DNA of 11,882 nt from Bacteroidota bacterium. Its GTDB lineage: Bacteria > Bacteroidota > Bacteroidia > Chitinophagales > Chitinophagaceae. Positions 1 through 6,888 of this stretch are shown piece by piece; the first letter of the stretch is position 1, and every line of letters begins with the position of its first letter. A model generated the notes under the pieces. The model worked only from the letters and a program-made list of their open reading frames with translations. It was not told the origin of the DNA and made no database searches. The position numbers were made by a program, and so were the translations under genes. The stretch spans positions 1-11,882 of the forward strand of contig JAEZLJ010000048.1 of assembly GCA_023415275.1 (NCBI GenBank), in the 5' to 3' direction.

Positions 1-134
1 GTATTAGTATAGGGTCTTAGCCAGGGGTAAGGTAAAGGGAAAGTGAAACTAAAACGATGCGTCCCGAGTGAAAGTCAAAATGCAGATTGGTGCAGCATGG
101 ACTCACCTGGAAAGAAATGACATATTAGGTATGA

Positions 135-1301
135 CTAATTGATTGTTAGCGCCACTATTCCATGTTTGGGCAGGGTGAAAACCTTCCCGGCACCTATGCT
201 GCCCAGTTCTTTGTGAAGCCATAAATCTCTTAGCTGGCTGCTTTTTTTGATGCCCAGGCGCTTTACAGTAAGGGTAAAAACAGTGTCCTGGCTTCCCCGG
301 TTCATTATAGCCACCGCCTGCGTTTTACCTCTTTTACCTGCCAATGGCTTTATCCATACCTCTACGTTATTCTCTGTAAAAAGCCGTCTACCTTGAACAA
401 AACGGGTATCCTGGTTGAGTGCGATGATCTCTTGGTTGGTTAGTATTTCAATGGTTTGTGGAGTCATATAGCGTAGATCATTGCCTGCCAGGAGGGGTGA
501 ATTCAGCATACACCACATGGTGAAATGTGTTTTGTCTTCATCATACGTCATGCCTCTTCCCACCTGCAGCATATCCATATCATTATAATGACCGGGGGAT
601 GAATAGTGATAGAGATCGGCGTTGAGATCAATGATGTTCAGGATTGAGGAAAACACATCGCGAATGTCACCTGATATTCTCCACGAATCAGCTTTTTTGA
701 TAGCCCATTGACCAGGAAACTTCCAGCGGCAGATGTTACATACAATATCGCTGTTGATGGCTTTTACTGAGTTGATTATTTTGGTGTATTCGGTTGCTTC
801 ATCCAGGTGTTGCCTTTCACCACCACACCAATCCACTTTTATAAAATCGTAGCCCCATTCTTTAAAAAAGGTTTGACAGTCTTCAGGCACATGACCATAA
901 ATACCTACGCCTATGCCTAAGGAGTCCTTATCGTATATAGAGCCACAGGTATTTTTTCCTGCATCAGTATAAATGCCTGCTTTCAACCCCTTACCGTGGA
1001 TGTAATCGGCCAGGGCTTTCATGCCCGAAGGGAATTTAGTTCGATTGGCAAACAATTTCCCGTTCGCATCCCTTCCACCAAAATAGCCGTCGTCAATATT
1101 GATATACCGGTAGCCTGCATCATACAAGCCTGAAGACTTCATGCAATCAGCTTGCTCCCTGATCATCTTTTCATCAATGTTCACATGGAAATGATTCCAA
1201 CTGCTCCAGCCCATGATCGGAGGCCTGGGCTTTTGAGAGAACAAGGTGCTTGACCAGAATATGAATACAAAGCTTATTAAAAATGGTTTACTCTTTATCA
1301 T
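135..1301 (-). CDS. Secreted GH27 alpha-galactosidase-like glycoside hydrolase
   Basis: Probable retaining alpha-galactosidase (GH27, clan GH-D) that removes terminal alpha-galactosyl or related residues from oligosaccharides, exported to the periplasm or beyond. The frame stays open to 1388, but I chose the ATG at 1301 because it opens a signal peptide (MIKSK, hydrophobic core, LFSQ-KP); the 29 residues before it are not signal-like. The protein is 388 aa. Seen in order: the barrel start MGWSSWNHF (30-38), NIDDGY (68-73), KVDWC (155-159) with predicted nucleophile D157, RISGDI (208-213) with predicted acid/base D212, PGHYNDMDML (236-245), SPLLAGNDLR (268-277), then a C-terminal beta-sandwich of about 85 residues. 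Length is normal for a bacterial GH27. Some GH27 members are beta-L-arabinopyranosidases, alpha-N-acetylgalactosaminidases or isomalto-dextranases, so the substrate is uncertain. No SusC/SusD genes lie nearby, so this is not visibly part of a polysaccharide utilisation locus. Confidence 0.93.
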   Translation of the reverse strand: MIKSKPFLISFVFIFWSSTLFSQKPRPPIMGWSSWNHFHVNIDEKMIREQADCMKSSGLYDAGYRYINIDDGYFGGRDANGKLFANRTKFPSGMKALADYIHGKGLKAGIYTDAGKNTCGSIYDKDSLGIGVGIYGHVPEDCQTFFKEWGYDFIKVDWCGGERQHLDEATEYTKIINSVKAINSDIVCNICRWKFPGQWAIKKADSWRISGDIRDVFSSILNIIDLNADLYHYSSPGHYNDMDMLQVGRGMTYDEDKTHFTMWCMLNSPLLAGNDLRYMTPQTIEILTNQEIIALNQDTRFVQGRRLFTENNVEVWIKPLAGKRGKTQAVAIMNRGSQDTVFTLTVKRLGIKKSSQLRDLWLHKELGSIGAGKVFTLPKHGIVALTIN

Positions 1302-1592
1302 TGGAATATCTAAGATAGGTTGGTTTGAGTGTGGACCATTATTGACTGCGTTGGAAGGTAGCCAGAATGGAAAGAAACGATTCACCAATTAGCCTTGGAT
1401 TAAGATGCCAGCTTACATAAAGTTCTTCAGCCATTTTATGTAAAACCAGTTGTTGTGCATGATTTTAGTGACCCTTCCACTATTCAAATTTTGTGTATTC
1501 CAGATCAAGGGTGCTCTTCACCCGTGCGTATAAGCAAACAACTGGCATCCGGTGGCATTTTCTACATTGCAATAGCCAACTCCTGTAACTTT

Positions 1593-3179
1593 TCAGAGTT
1601 CAATTACCGATTTTATATGGATTTGGTCCAAAAATATTTCATCGTGCGAAACTACTACCAGCGTGCCCTGGTATTCGTTGACCGCCCTGGTCAGCATCTC
1701 TACGTTTTGAATATCCAGGTTGTTGGTTGGCTCGTCGAGGATGATGATGTCGGGCGCCTGGTTACTAATCGTTAAGCAACAAAGTAATAGTCGCATTCTT
1801 TCGCCACCACTTAATGCACGGCAAGGTTTTTCCCAACTGTCTTTCGTAAATAAAAAGCGGTGAAGCCTGATTTTGATTTCATGTTCCTGTAATGCGGATG
1901 TATTAAATCGCTGGCATTGTTCGTAAACCTTTAGTTCATGATCGATCAACGAATAATCCTGGTCGATATAAACCGATTTGTTTTCTGCCCGGTAAATGGT
2001 TCCTTTTTGGGGCTCCATATCACCTAATATCAATTTGATCAAACTGGTCTTTCCTGAACCATTTTGTCCTTTGATGGCTATGCGTTCACCACTTACCACT
2101 TGAAATGTTTGGTCTTTTTTCCAAAGCAATTGCGTGCCGTACGAGAAATTGATATCATTGGCTGAAAACAAAATTTTCCCTTTGTGCAGGGAAGCCTGGT
2201 CAAACCCCAATTTCATTTTATCAATCTCGGGCAGCGCATCACGAAGTGCCTGTAAGTCTTCTGAAATGCCCCCGATCTTTGCAGCATGAGCAGCCTTCAA
2301 TTTTGAAGTGCTGTTTTCCGCCTGGTTTCTCAAAGTGTTCATCATGATTTTGGCCACCCCTGCCTTTTCCTGTTTGCCTTTGCCACGGGCGTCTAATTTT
2401 TGCTGCCGTTCGATCGTTTCCCGTTCTTTTTCTTTGGCTTTCCGTAATGCCTTTGTTTTGCTTTGAATGTCCTGGTCCAGCGCATCATTTTCTATTTGCT
2501 TTTGTTCCATATAAAAATGATAATTACCGCCATATTTCCTGATGCCCTGCTGGCTCAATTCACAGACAGCATCCAATAGATTTAATAATTTCCTGTCATG
2601 GCTGACCACTATCAAAGTACTTTTCGTGGTTTGAATAAACCCGTATAAATCTTGCCTGGCTGCATAGTCCAGGTGATTACTTGGCTCGTCCAACAAAATC
2701 AATTCGGGCTGGTGAATGGAGGTGGCAGCCAAAAAAACTTTGGTCTTTTGCCCCCCACTCAGGGTTTCCATTTTTTGCGATAAGTCCAATTCGCTCAATT
2801 TCCAATACTGAAATGCTTCACGACAGCGGTCTTCAATGGTCCAATCATCATTCAACAAATTGAAATGCTCCATACTGGTATTTCCATCCAGGATCTCTTT
2901 TAAAGCCCTCAATTTATCTTCAATACGCAAGGCTTGTGCGATGGTCAAATGATTGAATTGCCCGAAATTCTGAGGAATATAAAAGGGTGCAGTTTCTGCA
3001 TTTAAAAGTCCGCCAGATGGTGGCAACTGTCCTGCCATGATCTTGAGCAGGGTAGATTTACCGGTTCCGTTGTTGCCGATCAAAGCTATTTTTTCATGCT
3101 TGTTTACTGCAAGATTGACATGGCTAAACAGTAAATCTTTATTAGGATGGGAATAGGAAATGTTTTGTAAAATCAACAT
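1593..3179 (-). CDS. ABC-F family ATPase (ribosome-associated; possible antibiotic protection)
   Basis: Soluble protein of 528 aa with two ATP-binding cassettes and no membrane segments, so an ABC-F translation factor rather than a transporter. Domain 1 has Walker A GNNGTGKS (35-42), signature LSGGQ (140-144), Walker B with E165 (ILLDEPSNHLD) and switch H194. Domain 2 has GQNGSGKT (371-378), LSGGE (456-460), E483 (IILDEPTNNLD) and H512. The linker (about 215-335) is long and very basic, with a coiled-coil-like KAKEKERETIERQQK stretch (248-262) and an RGKGKQEKAG patch. In the family this linker reaches the tRNA sites of the ribosome. Both catalytic Glu residues are intact. Known ABC-F roles are rescue of stalled ribosomes (EttA, Uup) or drug displacement (Vga, Lsa, Msr, VmlR). 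The group cannot be assigned from the sequence alone, but the leader with an upstream ORF and hairpin points to drug-induced expression. The start is supported by the standard opening MLILQNISYS. Confidence 0.93.
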   Translation of the reverse strand: MLILQNISYSHPNKDLLFSHVNLAVNKHEKIALIGNNGTGKSTLLKIMAGQLPPSGGLLNAETAPFYIPQNFGQFNHLTIAQALRIEDKLRALKEILDGNTSMEHFNLLNDDWTIEDRCREAFQYWKLSELDLSQKMETLSGGQKTKVFLAATSIHQPELILLDEPSNHLDYAARQDLYGFIQTTKSTLIVVSHDRKLLNLLDAVCELSQQGIRKYGGNYHFYMEQKQIENDALDQDIQSKTKALRKAKEKERETIERQQKLDARGKGKQEKAGVAKIMMNTLRNQAENSTSKLKAAHAAKIGGISEDLQALRDALPEIDKMKLGFDQASLHKGKILFSANDINFSYGTQLLWKKDQTFQVVSGERIAIKGQNGSGKTSLIKLILGDMEPQKGTIYRAENKSVYIDQDYSLIDHELKVYEQCQRFNTSALQEHEIKIRLHRFLFTKDSWEKPCRALSGGERMRLLLCCLTISNQAPDIIILDEPTNNLDIQNVEMLTRAVNEYQGTLVVVSHDEIFLDQIHIKSVIEL

Positions 3180-3190
3180 GATTTCTTTCT

Positions 3191-3232
3191 TTAAAGATTG
3201 CGAAAAAGCCAGGCGAGCTGCTGCCCTGGCAT
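3191..3232 (-). CDS. Putative 13-codon leader peptide upstream of the ABC-F gene
   Basis: A short ORF, too small for routine gene calling, reads MPGQQLAWLFRNL and stops with TAA 11 nt before the ABC-F start codon. The start codon follows an AGG-containing sequence by a few bases. Its frame differs from that of the ABC-F gene (start-to-start distance 53 nt), so it is not an N-terminal extension. The first eight codons plus the next base coincide with a GC-rich hairpin (3208-3230), so a ribosome held in the first few codons would stop the hairpin from forming. This matches leader-peptide attenuators of drug-resistance genes, but translation is inferred only from position and layout. A 13-codon ORF can arise by chance. 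Confidence 0.45.
   Translation of the reverse strand: MPGQQLAWLFRNL
3203..3230 (-). terminator. Attenuator-like hairpin plus T5 in the ABC-F leader
   Basis: On the minus strand GCCAGG (3230-3225) pairs perfectly with CCTGGC (3213-3208) around an 11-nt loop, followed at once by five T residues (3207-3203). It lies about 24 nt upstream of the ABC-F start codon and downstream of the putative promoter, so as a terminator it would stop transcription before the gene. The stem is short (6 bp, 5 of them G-C) and the T-tract is modest, consistent with a leaky or conditional terminator. It could instead act on translation initiation. Confidence 0.5.
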
Positions 3233-3290
3233 CGTTACCTGTCCGGAAAGAAATTTATTTTACATGGGGATATTCTAATAATTGGGTTTA

Positions 3291-3298
3291 CAAATTTA
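3291..3298 (-). promoter_or_regulatory. Bacteroidota -7 box TAAATTTG for the ABC-F gene
   Basis: Exact match to the Bacteroidota primary-sigma -7 consensus TAnnTTTG on the minus strand. It predicts a transcript start near 3285 and a leader of about 105 nt that contains the short ORF and the hairpin. I do not see a good TTTG -33 element at the usual spacing. It is one of only two exact -7 matches I found in the intergenic regions of this window. Confidence 0.5.
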
Positions 3299-3325
3299 CA
3301 GCTATTTATCCATTAGTCGTAATAA

Positions 3326-3364
3326 ACCAGATCCCTTCCTGGTAACATGTACCTGGCATCTGGT
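3326..3364. repeat. Nested inverted repeat between the DUF4440 gene and the ABC-F promoter
   Basis: Seven-base arms ACCAGAT (3326-3332) and ATCTGGT (3358-3364) are perfect inverted copies. Inside them GGTA (3341-3344) and TACC (3350-3353) flank a central ACATGT palindrome. Read on the minus strand the outer hairpin is followed by TTATTA, so it may weakly terminate the upstream DUF4440 transcript. It also lies about 28 bp upstream of the ABC-F -7 box, where a regulator could bind. The sequence alone does not decide between these. Confidence 0.4.
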
Positions 3365-3380
3365 CCAAGAAGCACCGATC

Positions 3381-3833
3381 TCAATTCATTGATACAATGG
3401 TTGCCTGTCGCGCTATCAACTTCCAGACTCCCTTCTCTTTTGTCCAAATGTTGGTAAATCGTCTCAGCACAGTCTTGTTGGCGTGCTGCGTGGCGCCCTG
3501 AGGAATAAGCGTTTCCAATCCCATAACAATGGCTATTCCATTACTAAAAGAAATGTTATCTATTCGCCTTTCAAATTGCGAATAATTGATTTTCCCGGTT
3601 TTGATCCGATCCATGACCTGGCGAAAACCGACAATAGCATTTTCGGGATTTTGCACTACAACGTTCCTGGATAGTAATTTGGCCAATTGCACTGTATCGC
3701 CTTTCAATATGGCCATTCTTTCCTGGTCCTCCAGTTTCCTGATTAATGCTTCCCTAGATGACTGGGAAAACGAATGCATTGATAAAACCATCAATGGAAT
3801 TATGACAAGCAAACCGCAGATTTTCATGATCAT
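3381..3833 (-). CDS. Secreted DUF4440 / NTF2-like (SnoaL-like) protein
   Basis: A 150-aa protein with an N-terminal signal peptide (basic start, hydrophobic residues 6-18, probable cleavage after the SFSQ at 21-24) and one NTF2-like cone-shaped domain from about 26 to 147. The C-terminal strand pair RFTNIWTKEKGVWKLIARQAT (125-145) is the characteristic ending of DUF4440 proteins, and the helix LEDQERMAILKGDTVQLAKLL is the usual first helix. Family members are mostly uncharacterised, ranging from ketosteroid-isomerase-like enzymes to plain ligand-binding folds, and I see no residue set that assigns a reaction. An alternative start at the third codon (ATG at 3827) gives nearly the same protein. 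The gene ends about 200 bp before the ABC-F start and lies 149 bp after the hydrolase stop, with no strong terminator between. Confidence 0.85.
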   Translation of the reverse strand: MIMKICGLLVIIPLMVLSMHSFSQSSREALIRKLEDQERMAILKGDTVQLAKLLSRNVVVQNPENAIVGFRQVMDRIKTGKINYSQFERRIDNISFSNGIAIVMGLETLIPQGATQHANKTVLRRFTNIWTKEKGVWKLIARQATIVSMN

Positions 3834-3982
3834 TATTTACAGGTTATCAATTACGCACTTTAGAAAAGGGAAGGCCCGAGTAAGGGCATTGGAATTCCGC
3901 CAGCTTAAATTTATTTCAAAAATTAGAACAATTCGTTGACCTGTGCTTCTTAAAGAGAAGTAGTAATGGGCTGGTATTGCCA

Positions 3983-4918
3983 TCACTGTTTCTGAGCCAA
4001 CAACCATTTTATTAAGTCACCAGGTTCTGCAATGCTCCATGAATGAGGATGTCTTTGATTGGCTGGTTTTCGATATCCCTGATTGATGGTCGTGATCAAG
4101 CTCACCTTCTTGCTTCCCATTTTTTGTAAATCATTGGTAAGGGCCGCCAAATCAAAAGCATTCATCCCGTAATAATCCACGCCTTGCTTCAACCACCACT
4201 GAACATCCGGTTCTGTATACAACCGGATGGGCAGGTTGATTAGTGGTTGGATAGCCCGTTGTACCGTATCATGGAAAGAATAAGGTGAGCTTTCAAAATA
4301 GGCATTTCGAAAAGCAAGGGGCGAACCGCCAAACTCGCTCTCAAACCTTTGAATCATGTATTCATTTTCAGCCACAATTTCCTTATCGGTGCCTGCTAAT
4401 CGCAGTTCTTTTACCGAAGTGGTATACATTCTTTCAAAATCGAGCGGCGCATCAATAGCAAAAACGGCTGAGGGCTTCACAGGATAATTATTGGCCAGGG
4501 CCAATTCCGCATACTTCATGGCACAAGTGCCTCCAATGGAAAATCCACCTACATAGAATCTTTGGTCTATCAGTTTATGCCGGCTAGTTACATGATGGAG
4601 GATGTCCAGGAAAGAAGCCTGGGTGGTCGTGTCAATGCCGAAAGAAGCAATCCCTGTTTTAAACGTTGGGATTATTGTGAGTAAACCTTGCCGGGCGGCC
4701 ATGGCTGGTAAGCCTGTTTGCTGTAAAACGTCTTCTGGTTTTTGGAACATTCCCGGAATTAGAAACAGGTAACCTTTCCACGGAAGTTTGGTGGGATACA
4801 GGATGATGTACTTATTAGCCAAACTGTCCCCGGGATTCAAATAAACGGTTTCCTTTTTTTGGCTCCATCCAAAAGTGCAGGTCAAAAACATCAATATAAA
4901 AAAGCAGAATTTTTGCAT
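3983..4918 (-). CDS. Secreted alpha/beta-hydrolase
   Basis: A 311-aa protein starting at the ATG at 4918, chosen because it opens a signal peptide (MQKFCFFILMFLTCTFGWSQ-KK). The frame is open to 4984, but those 22 residues are not signal-like. The fold is alpha/beta-hydrolase: the strand YLFLIPGMFQ (50-59) forms the oxyanion region, the nucleophile elbow GGFSIGG (124-130) carries S127, LYTEPDVQWW (233-242) supplies the likely acid (E236 or D238), and RHPHSWSI (289-296) supplies the likely base (H290 or H292). It probably acts on an ester or similar bond in the periplasm or outside the cell, but the substrate is unknown. Many Bacteroidota have such orphan hydrolases ending in an HSWSI-type motif. 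It is transcribed in the same direction as the DUF4440 gene downstream and may be cotranscribed with it. Confidence 0.85.
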   Translation of the reverse strand: MQKFCFFILMFLTCTFGWSQKKETVYLNPGDSLANKYIILYPTKLPWKGYLFLIPGMFQKPEDVLQQTGLPAMAARQGLLTIIPTFKTGIASFGIDTTTQASFLDILHHVTSRHKLIDQRFYVGGFSIGGTCAMKYAELALANNYPVKPSAVFAIDAPLDFERMYTTSVKELRLAGTDKEIVAENEYMIQRFESEFGGSPLAFRNAYFESSPYSFHDTVQRAIQPLINLPIRLYTEPDVQWWLKQGVDYYGMNAFDLAALTNDLQKMGSKKVSLITTINQGYRKPANQRHPHSWSIAEPGDLIKWLLAQKQ

Positions 4919-5120
4919 CAGTGTAGTTTTTGGATGGCAGATAAACTGTACCAGCCTTGCAGAACCTGAGTAATCAATGCTCATGTACTCAATACTTATA
5001 CAAAGCTGTTTTTATCCTTTAAATATATTACGACAGCCCAATTTTTGCAAAACTGGTATTGGAGCCCATGAAATACATCACACTATAGGCTTTGTGAAGG
5101 TGAAAAATTCTCTTTTAAGG

Positions 5121-5151
5121 TTTGCTTTTTTAGCCCACCGGTTAAAGCAAA
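5121..5151. repeat. 8-bp inverted repeat downstream of the cupin gene
   Basis: TTTGCTTT (5121-5128) and AAAGCAAA (5144-5151) are perfect inverted arms around a 15-nt loop holding ACCGGT. The right arm overlaps a direct repeat, TTAAAGCA at 5142-5149 and 5152-5159. No T-tract follows the hairpin on the minus strand, so it does not look like a standard terminator for the cupin gene. Low-complexity A/T content makes chance pairing possible. Confidence 0.3.
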
Positions 5152-5187
5152 TTAAAGCAGGAAATTGAGAAGCAAAAGAAAAGAAGA

Positions 5188-5565
5188 TCACTTGCTAAAC
5201 TCCGCCATCTTCTTTGCAATATGATCCATTACTTCCTTCAACTCCTTTTCAGGACTGAAATCAATCAACTTAACATCATTAATTACGATTGCTGTATGAC
5301 CTGGCTGCATATAGAATACATCCCCCGATCGAAGATTTTCTTCCTGTCCATCATCGTACCTGATCAGGATGTCGCCTTCCAGTATATATCCCCAATGTGG
5401 ACACTGGCAACTATTATTTTTTAATCCCTGCAATAAAGGAGCAATATCTGTACCTGCCGGCATTTCATTGAAAGCAACTGCCATTCCACCCCACCCGGCA
5501 AAGCCCCCCATCACTGTTCCCGGAGCTTCCATAGTGATTGGAATGTCTTCTTTTTTAACTTTCAT
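5188..5565 (-). CDS. Small single-domain cupin protein with CxCPH motif
   Basis: A 125-aa cytoplasmic protein with one cupin barrel. Cupin motif 1 is CQCPHWGYILEGDILIRYDDG (53-73) and motif 2 is GDVFYMQPGHTAIV (81-94). H57, E63 and H90 are likely metal ligands; the second histidine of the usual HxH is absent, replaced by a CxCPH arrangement in which C53 or C55 may help. The closing FSPEKEL (103-109) is typical of this small cupin group, which as I recall is also found in Actinobacteria. Activity is not established: it could be a metal-dependent enzyme or a ligand sensor. It lies 170 bp downstream of the NmrA-like gene on the same strand. Two ATGAGTAA copies upstream could be regulatory. Confidence 0.85.
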   Translation of the reverse strand: MKVKKEDIPITMEAPGTVMGGFAGWGGMAVAFNEMPAGTDIAPLLQGLKNNSCQCPHWGYILEGDILIRYDDGQEENLRSGDVFYMQPGHTAIVINDVKLIDFSPEKELKEVMDHIAKKMAEFSK

Positions 5566-5615
5566 AAAATGATTTTTAATGTTTACTAAAACTGGTAATA
5601 GAGATGATGCATACT

Positions 5616-5633
5616 ATGAGTAACAATGAGTAA
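5616..5633. repeat. Two ATGAGTAA direct repeats at 10-bp spacing upstream of the cupin gene
   Basis: ATGAGTAA occurs at 5616-5623 and again at 5626-5633, one helical turn apart, about 51-68 bp upstream of the cupin start codon. Direct half-sites on one DNA face are a common layout for activator binding, for example by response regulators. No regulator is identified and the motif is short, so this is a weak call. Confidence 0.3.
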
Positions 5634-5735
5634 AAAATTTATAGTCGCGTTTCATCACTTTGACTCGTTACCTATAGGGTATCTGATATGCAGGCATTAA
5701 CCTTCACGTCCTTGGCATTAAAATCAATAACCCTG

Positions 5736-6626
5736 TCAACCAGCTTTATATACAGCTGCAAAATCTTTGGCAAAGTCTTCCAGTTTAATCCTGCCAAAGT
5801 TTGACGGGCGATGTTGTAAATATTCTTCCCACATTTTACCTGTGCGCATGGCCGCACCCATCTCCACATATTTTTTTACCATTTCTACAGGCATCCCTGC
5901 CTGGATCATGCCATCAAAACTTTGTTCATCCGTAAATGCTATCCAGGGTAGTTGGGGTTGACCGATGGCTGCACCCAGCACTTGTGCCACTTCGCCCTGT
6001 GTTCTTTCATCGCTGGCCAGGTAACGTACCGAATGGCCATGGAAAGAAAGATCGAGAAGGGCTTCTGATACTGCTTCGGCAATATCGGCCGGGTGCGAAA
6101 GCACGATTCTCGATGAGCCATCACCCGAATTGTTACCCATGATATGCATGTCACGCACCATAGAAAGGTTTCCAAAGAAATTGATATAGAAAAAACCCGG
6201 GCGCAGGTGCAATACATTCACCTCACTAAGCTTATTGAGCTCTTCCTCAGCACCATGCAACCCGCTCACGGGGCCACATCCTTCCGGCATATGCGCACCA
6301 ATGCTGCTTAGATTAACCACGTAGCGTATGCCATTGGCCTGGATAGCTGCTGCATATGTTGCAGCCTGTGTCTTGTAGGCTTCCAGTTCCCTGGCAGCCA
6401 GCTGCGGAGGATACATGGTATATACAGCGTCGGCTCCCGCAAAAGCCTTCCTTAAAAATTCAATATCCTCTACCTCTCCTATAGCAGCCCTGGCGCCCTT
6501 GCTCATTAATGGCTCCAGGTGCTCCTTATGCCGGCCAATCACGGTCACCTCATGACCGGCAGCTAACAATCTTTCACTGAGGGGTTTCGAAATATTCCCG
6601 GCTGATCCGGTAATCACGTATTTCAT
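5736..6626 (-). CDS. NmrA-like NAD(P)-binding protein (atypical SDR)
   Basis: A 296-aa cytoplasmic protein with an N-terminal Rossmann fold: MKYVITGSAGNISKPL (1-16) is the dinucleotide loop, and R32 after strand 2 (TVIGRHKEH, 28-36) suggests NADP preference. Strand 5, VVNLSSIGAHM (103-113), carries the usual serine pair, but the YxxxK catalytic pair of classical SDRs is absent; LHGAEEELNKL (123-133) sits in its place. This is the pattern of NmrA/HSCARG regulators and of QorB-like quinone reductases. The likely role is a redox sensor or an NAD(P)H-dependent reductase. The start codon follows an A-rich leader (AAAACAAAAACT), usual for Bacteroidota. The C-terminus (DFAKDFAAVYKAG) is normal for the family and the length is complete. 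It may share a transcript with the cupin, although the 170-bp gap makes this uncertain. Confidence 0.9.
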   Translation of the reverse strand: MKYVITGSAGNISKPLSERLLAAGHEVTVIGRHKEHLEPLMSKGARAAIGEVEDIEFLRKAFAGADAVYTMYPPQLAARELEAYKTQAATYAAAIQANGIRYVVNLSSIGAHMPEGCGPVSGLHGAEEELNKLSEVNVLHLRPGFFYINFFGNLSMVRDMHIMGNNSGDGSSRIVLSHPADIAEAVSEALLDLSFHGHSVRYLASDERTQGEVAQVLGAAIGQPQLPWIAFTDEQSFDGMIQAGMPVEMVKKYVEMGAAMRTGKMWEEYLQHRPSNFGRIKLEDFAKDFAAVYKAG

Positions 6627-6888
6627 AGTTTTTGTTTTTTAATTTGATTCCAATTACCAACCCTATCATTCACTGATGCAAAGGCTATAGGGCTACCCCA
6701 TTGCACCGTAGCTTCCTGGAAACCTGGCGGGCTAAATCTTTCCAGGGTAACGGGATGTGCAGGTATGCATCAATGAAAGCAATACTTACTCCGTCCGGAA
6801 ATGAAAACCGGTAAATTGAGCACCCGCTTTATATTACGGTTCATGGATACTTACCGGCCAGAACTGCCAGTCAATCTCCATCTGCTGC

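Noticed and set aside
1455..1775. 106-codon plus-strand open frame
   Set aside because: It largely overlaps the C-terminal end of the ABC-F gene in antisense and its translation has no recognisable domain.
135..3833. GH27, ABC-F and DUF4440 genes as one functional operon
   Set aside because: The gaps are 200-290 bp, a -7 box precedes the ABC-F gene, and the functions are unrelated.
3946..3960. Hairpin CTTCT-TAAAG-AGAAG between the hydrolase and DUF4440 genes
   Set aside because: Only 5 bp, mostly A/T, and no T-tract on the minus strand; not convincing as a terminator.
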